The notes under the pieces were generated by a model that saw nothing but the letters and a program-made list of their open reading frames with translations, was not told where the DNA came from and searched no databases. A stretch of 26,000 nucleotides of DNA from Owenia fusiformis (lineage: Eukaryota; Annelida; Polychaeta; Sabellida; Oweniidae): positions 1 to 26,000 of the forward strand of contig CAIIXF020000127.1 of assembly GCA_903813345.2 (NCBI GenBank), written 5' to 3'. Of this stretch, positions 18,941 to 26,000 are shown in pieces (positions within the stretch are counted from its first letter, which is position 1; each line of letters opens with the position of its first letter). The position numbers and the translations under genes are program-made.

Positions 18941-19816
18941 ACAAAATTCACATATCCCTCAGCACAGATTTTTTATGTCGTTACATTTGTAGACGCCATC
19001 TATTCTGATCAGACATGCTCATATCTCGATTAGGACTACGCCATCTTTGACCAACGTATACATAATTCAAAATTTTGTCACTTAGCGATTCATCATCTTG
19101 ACAAAAATGCATCTTTTAGATTTGTTGAATGTTCTAGCAGAAATTTTCTGCTTGCCTCTTAGCTCCTTTTTTCGATTTACGGAAAGCGATGATAAAAGTC
19201 AATAGCTTATGAAATCAACATTTCAATTAATAGGGCATAAGTACAAATAAATCCTATATTACCAATATCTAAGGCAACGCTAAGCCGCTTCTTCTATTTT
19301 GCGATTTCAAAATTACAATGAGAATAAATGAGAATTAAACATCCGTTGAATATTTCAAAAACAGAAATGCTTGGATAAAACGCACATGCACATGGCGACA
19401 TCTCAATGAGTAAACCATCATGATTCTATTTTATTTATAAATTAGTAACGCATGAATGAAGTTGAGATGAAAGAAGAAAGAATATTACACGTACGGTAAC
19501 GCATTACTCTGATTATTTTGAGGGTTATTTGTTAATTTTGATACAGACGGTTTTTGTAAATTTTATAATTGCTCATCTATTTGTAGAATGGAAAAGATGT
19601 CGTCTGAACTAGAATTTAGACTTCTTAAAGGGACAAAGTGCTGAAATGAAGTCTCCCTTTTGATCTTCATAGTATTTCCAATGGATAAATAAGTACCTAA
19701 ACTTTCAGTTGACACCAAAAATAGATCAAACAGACCACATCAGACTTGACACTAGATCATGAAAAAATATTTTTGATCTATCAATTTATATGTGTCAAGT
19801 TTTTAGCAATGCCATA
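18941..19816. other. Non-coding stretch between the giant element and LINE-C
   Basis: No recognisable gene. A nested small hairpin lies at 19745-19799 (CTTGACAC...GTGTCAAG outside, TAGATCA...TGATCTA inside), just before the LINE-C tail. Confidence 0.4.
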
Positions 19817-19834
19817 TTTATTATTTATTTATTT
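19817..19834 (-). repeat. LINE-C 3' tail, (TTTA)n-like
   Basis: TTTATTATTTATTTATTT on the plus strand is the A-rich tail of the minus-strand element. It lies about 100 bp beyond the stop of the C-terminal domain. Confidence 0.7.
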
Positions 19835-19932
19835 CGATCTACACTTTTGAAACAGTGGCACGCTCTGCAATGCAAAGGTGCGTCGAATGTACATGTTAAG
19901 ATAAAACAATTATTACAACTTGCTAAAAACAT

Positions 19933-20556
19933 TCATTTTGAGTATTTAATATAAACTGATTTTAAAAACCTTTTAAAACATTTGTCAAACATTCTACCTT
20001 GTTCTTTCCCCCAAATTTCAAAGACATCATCCCCTAACATGTATTTTAGCTTCGCCTCAGGAGAGAGAGAGATGAATTCAGCTACTAAAAGAGCGTCACA
20101 TTTTGAAGTTATATCATTTATAAATTGTAACCTTTCATTAATGAACTTAGGGCATACAATGAATCGGTGAATGAAATCTTCAATGTCATTACTTTTACAA
20201 TGAGGGCAAATTCCATCACTTTTCTTCCATCGTTTATTATCCTCCTCCAAGTTAAAGCACCCAGTTCTTGCCATGAATTTTAACCTGGAGCAATAGAAAT
20301 CGATGTCATCTTGGAGGTAGTTCTCTTCGAAACGCTTAAACATTTCCATAAATATATTTCTAAAAAGTGTACTTTTTTCCATGCGCTTCTGTAGATGAAG
20401 GTAATAATCTATTATTCTTTTGTCAATGGTATTCAAAATCGGACGCCATCCTAAATCACCAATAACTGCTTCCCTGGCAGGCTTCATATTTAGATTAAAA
20501 ACTGATCTTCCAATGTTATATTGGAAAGAATTCATATCGTTACATTTGGATTTCGA
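19933..20556 (-). pseudogene. LINE-C ORF2 C-terminal domain with zinc motif
   Basis: The frame is shared with the upstream RT fragment but separated from it by one TAA (20557-20559). It contains the helical post-thumb region (ILNTIDKRIIDYYLHLQ) and CPHCKSNDIEDFIHRFIVC, i.e. C-x2-C-x8-H-x4-C, a Cys/His knuckle typical of LINE ORF2 C-termini, followed by a conserved-looking C-terminal helix ending at a natural stop. The knuckle residues are all present. Confidence 0.75.
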
Positions 20557-20559
20557 TTA

Positions 20560-21099
20560 AAAAGTAAGAATACCACAACCATGTAATATTGCTGGAATGA
20601 ACACATTATTGTGAAGAGTATCGCCAAATTTAAATCGTTGTATATTAGAGTGCTTGTTAAGGGTTGAATTAATATAGAGGCTTATTTTCTTAGCTTTGGG
20701 TCTTAAAAGTTCCTTAAAATGTGCTGTATCACTTAGATCGTTACTTATAATAACTCCTAGGTATTTGTAGACTTTAGTTTCAGTGAGATTCAAATGGCCT
20801 AGTTTCCATGATGCATTGGGATTGATTTTTCGACCTACTGGCATTATTTTGGACTTTTTCGTGTCAAACTGAAACCCCCAGTATACAGAGAATTCATTAG
20901 CAACATTTAACATTTTGGATAACTGATGTTCTGATTCAGCTAAAAGTACTACGTCATCAGCATATAAAAGGGCAGGGATTCTTTGTCCACCTAAAGGGAT
21001 TCCTAAATTTTCATATTTGAGTCTTTCTGTAAGATCATTCATTATAACAAGAAATAGAGTCGGCGAGAGGGCACATCCTTGTCGGACACCATATTCTGA
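20560..21099 (-). pseudogene. LINE-C reverse transcriptase, active-site and thumb part
   Basis: Read directly after an in-frame TAA (21100-21102), it starts with YGVRQGCALSPTLF (RT motif B). It continues with ALLYADDVVLLAES (motif C; YADD codons at 20953-20964, all catalytic residues present), GFQFDTKKSKIM (motif D) and YKYLGVIIS (motif E). It ends at TAA 20557-20559. It is the catalytic core of target-primed reverse transcription. The frame is identical to the fragments on both sides, so only point stops break it. Confidence 0.85.
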
Positions 21100-21102
21100 T
21101 TA

Positions 21103-21735
21103 AAAAAACTCACTCTCAAAATCTCCAAAAATTACTTTATTTCTTATCCCTGAATATAAAAGTTTCAAAATCCTCCATGGTTTCCCACAAATACCTTTCT
21201 CCCACAATTTACAAAATAAAAGATCCCTGTCAATAACATCAAAGCCTTTCCTAATGTCCAAAAAGCCCAGAAATGTCTTTAGTTTTTTATCTTTCCTAAT
21301 ACTACATAAGCCCTTTAGTAGGAAGATGCTATCTTCCAAGCGTTTCCCATTTAAAAAGGCTCCCTGGAGTTCATCAAATGTCTCATTTTTTAAAAAGAAG
21401 TTCATAAGTGAGTTTTCCATAAGAGATGCAAATAGTTTGTATACATTTGATGTAACAGTCACTCCTCTGTAATTGTCAAGAATCTTTAAAGAATTGCTTT
21501 TATGAATTGGCTTTAAAAGTCCATCCCTCCATTCATTAGGAAAAGTCTCTCTGGACATGAAATATTGAAACATTGAATTCAAAGAGTTCACTATTGATAC
21601 ACCTCCATATTTCAAAAATTCATTTTGGATTCTATCAGTACCACAAGATTTATTGTTTTTAGTCTATTTAATATTAGTCAAAATATCATCAAATGAGAAA
21701 TTTATATGAGATAATGTTCCATTTCCAAAATTGGT
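21103..21735 (-). pseudogene. LINE-C reverse transcriptase, fingers and motif A
   Basis: It contains NNKSCGTDRIQNEFLKYGG (block 0/1), FPNEWRDGLLKPIHK, LDNYRGVTVTSNVYKLF (block 2), LQGAFLNGKRLEDSI, and FLGFLDIRKGFDVIDR (motif A with its Asp). One in-frame TAG lies near 21663-21665 within the first blocks. Upstream it joins the linker fragment in the same frame across a TAG at 21736-21738. The open stretch lacks an ATG at its start, as expected for an internal polyprotein segment. Confidence 0.8.
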
Positions 21736-22371
21736 CTAATTTTCATATTTGGATAATAAATCGTTCAAAGGTGGTTTAGAGTTTTCATTGTTTCTATTTA
21801 CCTTTCCAACCTTTTGCCAATATTCTTTAAGCAAACGAGATATTTCTTTCGGGTCACTAACTGTTCTTTCGGGATTATTAGGGTCAGTTATTTCAATGGG
21901 GTATTTACTTTTTGCATTAAACATTTTGAGCGTCTTCCAAAAGGATCTCGAACTAGTTGACTTCTTAAATGAGTTTTTAATTAGGATATTGAGGTGGTTA
22001 TTAATGTGACGTTCTTTAATGTAATCTGACATCTTTCTCTTTCGTTCAAGGTAAACATTCCAAATATCCTTTAGTGTATCTGGATCTGGATCAAATTTAC
22101 AGACATATCTGTGTAATCTACAGGCATCTTTTCTATTTTTTCAGTAGTCTTTTCAGTTCCTCATTTCAGAATGACCTTGACTTTGGATTAAATGATTTTT
22201 CCCCAACAACTTCCATCCCAACATTTAGGACTTTTGATTTCCAACTTTCCCAGATATCATTTGGATCTGCCAATGTTTCCGGGTCCCAACCCTTTAAAGA
22301 TGCCTGTAGTTTACTTTCAAAAGCTGACCAGTCGGTAGAATCTGAGATATTCCATTTTGGACACTGTCTTT
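21736..22371 (-). pseudogene. LINE-C linker between endonuclease and RT
   Basis: The lower part (21736 to about 22140) is open and helical (LERKRKMSDYIKERH, SFWKTLKMFNAKSK, DPKEISRLLKEYWQKV), the usual pre-RT linker with its 'FWk.lk' block. Above a frameshift near 22140 another frame carries QCPKWNISDSTDWSAFE, then WKSKVLNVGMEVVG. An in-frame TGA interrupts the expected 'WWNEEL' block at SF-stop-NEELK. A second frameshift near 22390 joins the end of the nuclease. Confidence 0.65.
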
Positions 22372-23247
22372 TTACATTGTTATTCGATCATTATGGGAAT
22401 GAACTACCCTGTCGTCTTGAAACAAAAATTTTAAAATGAAGACTGCATGGTCACTACCAAGAGATATGTTGTGGTCTTCGTCAATTAACATAGATTTGAG
22501 ACAGGGAAGAACATAGTCAATAGTTGATTTTAAATCATTCCTTTGCCATGTTACTTCACCCGAGCATTTATGGGAGAGATTAAGAATGCCCAGATTTGAC
22601 ACCTCACATAATAATTCAATCTGGTCCCCATTTGGACTTTTTGAACTATTCTTTCTAAATTGGGTTATTTTCCCTTTGAAATCCCCCAAAATCAAAGTTT
22701 TTTCATTTGGATCAAGGGAAGCTATGTTGCGTACTAATTCATCAGTCAGGTCTGAGCATTCTATCATGTTTCTCCCATCATTTGGGAAATAAACAAGGCA
22801 TAGATTTAAATATGATTTACCGGTTTTGATTTTAATCCAGTAACGTTCAAATAAATCATCTTTAGAAGAGAGTAAGTTATCATCAATAATATCAGTATCG
22901 TTATGTACAAAAAAAACTATTCCTCCACCTTTTTTCGAGTGTCTGTCTTTTCCCAGCCATGTATGACTATTGCTAAACACTGTTATCTGGTTGGTATCAT
23001 TAAAGCCTGATTCAGTTATAGCACATACATCATATGTTTCAATTTCTAATAGATCTTTAAGTAGATTTTGTTTCGATATTCCTAATCTTTGGACATTGTT
23101 ATACATTATTCTGAAGGTTTTGGCTGGTTTAACCTTATGTTTTCTAGATCTACGGTGTTTAGGCTTAGTTCTACCTGGCTGGGGGGTATTGGGGATGATG
23201 TCATTTAGAATTGTATTCAGGGATAAGGCGCTGACCTCACCAAGGAC
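22372..23247 (-). pseudogene. LINE-C APE-type endonuclease (start of ORF2)
   Basis: It begins immediately after the ORF1 stop in the same frame. A basic leader (PGRTKPKHRRSRKHKVK) precedes FRIMYNNVQRLG (the 'NvrSL'-type first block). CAITESGF (catalytic Glu), GGGIVFFVHND, TLILGDFKGKI (the GDFN block with Lys for Asn), STIDYVL and LGSDHAVF (the SDH box) follow. It would nick target DNA to prime reverse transcription. The Asn-to-Lys change in GDFN removes a residue usually kept in active APE nucleases. The first ATG (23106) lies inside the first block, so translation from it would clip the domain. Confidence 0.8.
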
Positions 23248-24087
23248 CTAATAACTATTGGATGTTTCAATAGGTTGATGGTCTTTGTTGGGGCACTTTG
23301 CTGTCTTGTGGCCCAAATTTTTACAAAAATAACACCTGACAGGGCTGGGATGCCAGCATGTACTGGCTAAATGAGAAGCTTCCCCGCATTTGAAGCAAAC
23401 TGGCTTAAGGTTTGGTCGAGGGGACTTTACTGCATTGGCATATGATGTTGGCTTACTGCTGTTGGAATTGGAATTGCCATTAGGTCTGGGAATGGGATTT
23501 GGGATTTTAGATTTCTTATACTGATTGAAGGGCTTTGTGACACTCTTAAGCGATTTTGTAAGTCCCATATTATGCACCAGACGGTTAGTGCCAGCTGGGT
23601 TGAGATGGAGACCATCCCTATTCAGGAAGCCATCGTTGATAGTACCGTCTTGCAGAATGAACGTATTGTCATTGTTAATGAATGATGTATTGTCAGTATG
23701 TTCACACAGAACTTGTAGTTCAGCGTTTACTGCCTGGGCCTTTTCATGGGCTTCTTTATTGTCTGTACGGGGGCAGATACTTGAGATGGAAACATCTTTA
23801 GAAATGGCCTTCGCTCCAGACAGAAGAAGTTTGTAATCGTCCACGATGTTTTTAGCTGGGTCACCTTTGGCACAGTCATTGCTTCCAATTTGCAATATAA
23901 CTTTATCATAGGATTCATTATTCATGAGGGCTTTCTGGGCATCTGAAATGGTACCACCACTAATGCATTTAATATCAACATGTTTGGTGTCGAGGCAGGT
24001 TTCATCTATGTCCCTTAGGAGTGAAGACCCCACCAGAAGAGTATTACTAGATGTGGTATCTGAAGGAGGCCCTCTAAGATGGCATTG
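23248..24087 (-). pseudogene. LINE-C ORF1: SGNH-hydrolase-like domain plus two CCHC knuckles
   Basis: The frame is open from after a TAA at 24088-24090 and has no ATG before the conserved domain. LLVGSSLLRDI is the SGNH block I; Ser replaces Asp in the usual GDS, while the nucleophile Ser remains. ISGGTI is block II, LQIGSNDC is block III, and DGLHLNPAGT is block V with the catalytic Asp and His (residues 140 and 143 counting from the Val at 24033). After a basic Ser/Asn/Pro-rich linker come two zinc knuckles, CFKCGEASHLASTC and CYFCKNLGHKTAKC, both C-x2-C-x4-H-x4-C. Esterase-type ORF1 proteins are known in CR1-like LINEs and bind RNA and membranes. It ends at TAG 23248-23250, and the reading frame then continues directly into ORF2. 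Confidence 0.8.
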
Positions 24088-24090
24088 TTA

Positions 24091-24453
24091 TTTGCATTGA
24101 TTATCCATTCATTGTGAAAAGTGGTAATTCACTTTTTTCAATCTCTGAACTTCAAATGCCGTTTTCTATGCGAATATTTTTTTTTTCACTTCAGTATTAT
24201 CCCAAATTAAAGTTTTTATCATATTTGATTGACTGTGTGAGTAACATGTCTCAAATAATATTTTGTCCTTTTTCCTTCAAAAATAGGCGCATTGCCTGTT
24301 TAACTGATTTTGTTCAATAAAAATTATCACGTGTGCGTAGATTTTAATCAAATACTAGCACGTAATTGAAAAATCAAATTGAATGAATCAAAATACGCAC
24401 TACCACAGTTAATTCGTTCCTGTTAATCATCCATTCTTACTTCTTTAGTCACC
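24091..24453. other. Spacer between LINE-C and the B-box gene
   Basis: It is AT-rich with no coding sequence. On the minus strand an ATTAAA at about 24342-24347 is a weak candidate polyadenylation signal for the B-box gene about 110 bp after its stop. Otherwise I see nothing. Confidence 0.4.
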
Positions 24454-26000
24454 TCATTCTAGGTACTTTACATGGTAGACCTCACCAGACAAAAAACATC
24501 CTACAATTAAATTCCCCTCATTGTCTATTGCAACATCATAAGGCCACTCGATGCCTTCATGTTCTCTTATTAGCAATTGACGGCAATTCAAAGCGGAACT
24601 GAGCAGATGAACTGTGTTGGTGTCGCAACTAGCTACTATCACATTTCCAAATACATCACTACACACTCCTCTTGCATGAAGCTTATGTCCTCCCTGAGTA
24701 TTCGGATCATATGTAAATAGTTCCTCTCCATCGGAATTATAACACCTGACGATGTTATCTTTGCCGTATGAAATGATTGCTTCATTATTAGAGGTGATTG
24801 ACATTCTAGTTACATTTCCATCATTTTTTACATCACATGTTGATATTATTCTATTCTCCTCAATGTTAATGAATAATAATTTGTAATGTGTTTTACTGCC
24901 TCCATGTATTACTGCCAATTCTCCTCCTTGAGCTGCTGCTACACAATGCACTGACTTCACACAATCTACTGATCCTATACGCTCACCTTCATCACTCAGA
25001 ATGCTAACAGTGGCATCAAATTTATATTCTACACATATTATTTGATTGTCTATTGATGTAAGTCGGTAGCATTTCATATCAATGTGATGCTTAATAACAT
25101 AAGTGGTGGGATCATGAATGTTAATACCAGCTTTGCCGTGAGCAGTTACTACACGTCTGTTCTCTAATATAGTAATGTTAAAGATCTTGGGAGTAGTTGT
25201 ACACAATTTCTCTATTTTAACTTGTTTCAACACAATATTCCCCGTGGATAATATTCTACCGAATGTTAGACCTGCCTCTGTAGAATCACCATCTACATAC
25301 TTTGGAATGGCTAGTTCTGGTCTAATATCAGCTATTGGGGTTTTCTTCCATTCTTGTACGTTCTCAGCTAGTTCTTGAAAAAATCGTATGCTGTCTTCTG
25401 GATCGTCAAATTTTTGATCAGAGTTCAGTTGTTTCAGTATATCTTGGGTTATGGTTATTTCTGACTGAATTTGATCTTTATACGCTTGAATCTTACTCGT
25501 GTTGTATCTTTTTGTAACACGCTTTATCCTTACTACTTGTGCTGTTTGTGAATCATAACACATTTTAATCAAATCTATTTGTTTTTGTCTCCTACTTGTA
25601 CTACCCAAATTTCGCCAAGGCAACCATTGAGAAGCACCCTTATTTGATTCTTCTTCTAGTTTCTTATTGATTTCATCGATTCGAGCTTGCTTTGCGATGG
25701 CAAGTTTTTCTTTGGCTTCTTCTGATTTCTTATCAAAATACTCCTTTGTGTCTGCTATTGTATTTTGTAACGTCGATACTCTATGTTCTGCTATCTTGAT
25801 AAGTCCTCGTTTTAATCCGACAAACGTGTGTCCATTGTGGCTGATTACATGACATTCCGCGCACACAACGTCACTGCAGCTCTCACAATAGAACTTAAGA
25901 GTTACATTGGGGTGACTAGGACAGTGTTTCACGGATTTAAGAGTTTTCCTAGATTTTATAGGACTTTTCTTTGATCTAACAGTGTCAAGGATGTCTTTTA
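24454..26000 (-). CDS. B-box / coiled-coil / NHL-type beta-propeller protein (TRIM-like), 5'-partial
   Basis: A B-box type 2 zinc finger is complete (CPSHP...YCESC...CAECHVISHNGH, i.e. C-x2-H-x8-C-x2-C-x4-C-x2-C-x4-H-x2-H). A coiled-coil stretch of about 150 residues follows (for example KEYFDKKSEEAKEKLAIAK). The C-terminal 270 residues form a beta-propeller with NHL-like repeats, clearest as GVCSDVFGNVIVASC and PYDVAIDNEGNLIVGC. The codon at 25930-25932 is GTG and not a start: the frame stays open to the window edge through a basic stretch (RSKKSPIKSRKTLKS), so the N-terminus, possibly with a RING finger, lies outside. The family includes TRIM2/3/71-type E3 ligases and RNA- or substrate-binding regulators. 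Without seeing the RING, ligase activity is unproven. The stop is TGA at 24454-24456. No intron is evident in the part shown, consistent with the single-exon propeller genes common in expanded invertebrate TRIM sets. Confidence 0.85.
   Translation of the reverse strand, partial: KDILDTVRSKKSPIKSRKTLKSVKHCPSHPNVTLKFYCESCSDVVCAECHVISHNGHTFVGLKRGLIKIAEHRVSTLQNTIADTKEYFDKKSEEAKEKLAIAKQARIDEINKKLEEESNKGASQWLPWRNLGSTSRRQKQIDLIKMCYDSQTAQVVRIKRVTKRYNTSKIQAYKDQIQSEITITQDILKQLNSDQKFDDPEDSIRFFQELAENVQEWKKTPIADIRPELAIPKYVDGDSTEAGLTFGRILSTGNIVLKQVKIEKLCTTTPKIFNITILENRRVVTAHGKAGINIHDPTTYVIKHHIDMKCYRLTSIDNQIICVEYKFDATVSILSDEGERIGSVDCVKSVHCVAAAQGGELAVIHGGSKTHYKLLFINIEENRIISTCDVKNDGNVTRMSITSNNEAIISYGKDNIVRCYNSDGEELFTYDPNTQGGHKLHARGVCSDVFGNVIVASCDTNTVHLLSSALNCRQLLIREHEGIEWPYDVAIDNEGNLIVGCFLSGEVYHVKYLE

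Larger units (their letters stand above)
19817..24087 (-). mobile_element. LINE-C: nearly full-length APE-type LINE with esterase-like ORF1
   Basis: About 4.27 kb on the minus strand contain, in order, an SGNH-hydrolase-like plus CCHC ORF1, an APE-type endonuclease, a linker, an RT with YADD, a thumb, and a C-terminal C-x2-C-x8-H-x4-C motif, then a (TTTA)n tail at 19817-19834. Decay is modest: two frameshifts (near 22390 and 22140) and about six in-frame stops. The 5' end is probably truncated, since the ORF1 frame begins after a stop at 24088-24090 without an ATG. The clade is not certain; the architecture fits the I/Jockey/CR1 assemblage. It is distinct from LINE-A in ORF1, endonuclease and RT sequence. 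It must rely on another copy for movement. Confidence 0.85.

Noticed and set aside
18845-19033. Plus-strand ORF across the right end of the giant element
   Set aside because: It runs from the inverted arm into flanking DNA and has no recognisable motif.
19806-24090. Target-site duplication for LINE-C from GCAATGCC (left) and GGCATTG (right)
   Set aside because: The two matches are in inverted orientation, whereas a target duplication must be direct.
25930-25932. Start codon of the B-box gene
   Set aside because: The codon is GTG, lies just before the first zinc ligand, and the frame stays open upstream to the window edge.

Overview
The window looks like AT-rich nuclear DNA from an invertebrate animal. 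No bacterial-style operons or ribosome-binding sites are evident. It holds three separate APE/L1-type LINE remnants, many foldback hairpins, and one partial B-box/NHL (TRIM-like) gene of the kind that is often expanded in marine invertebrates. The species cannot be fixed from sequence alone; a mollusc-like, lancelet-like or echinoderm-like genome would all fit.

Layout. Positions 591 to about 3.86 kb hold LINE-A on the minus strand: a decayed CR1/L2-like element with a hydrophobic, multi-membrane-segment leader, a 2A-like motif, a truncated endonuclease, a broken reverse transcriptase (RT) and a (TTTA)n-type tail. From 3.9 to 7.9 kb there is no convincing gene, but there are several foldback hairpins (4219-4332, 6233-6420, 6689-6904, 7533-7670, 7769-7855), a tandem repeat and a 360-bp A-rich block. 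A short minus-strand ORF with one C2H2 finger (7865-8116) has an NRF1-like palindrome upstream. LINE-B (8858-9894, minus) is an L1-type ORF1 with one frameshift and no RT partner in view.

The most striking object is a single structure of about 9 kb (9984-18936). It is bounded by inverted arms of about 725-770 bp that start AAGTCGTGACC and end GGTCACGACTT, and it is flanked on both sides by TAAG. Each arm carries 11-12 copies of an 18-bp palindrome, GTATAGAAATTTCTATAC. This is the architecture of a giant foldback-type DNA element. Its 7.4-kb interior has no recognisable transposase, and it contains two smaller nested inverted-repeat elements (14671-14929 and 17454-17654).

From 19817 to 24087 lies LINE-C (minus), nearly full length. 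It has an ORF1 with an SGNH-hydrolase-like domain and two CCHC zinc knuckles, then an APE-type endonuclease and an RT with intact YADD, then a C-terminal zinc motif. It is interrupted by several in-frame stops and two frameshifts, and ORF1 and ORF2 share a frame separated by one TAG. From 24454 to the right edge runs the 3' part of a B-box / coiled-coil / beta-propeller gene (minus), still open at position 26000.

The features do not form a pathway. The window is a transposon-dense stretch next to one host-like gene. The points for follow-up are the giant palindrome-armed element, the membrane leader plus 2A-like motif of LINE-A, and the LINE-C ORF1/ORF2 junction.
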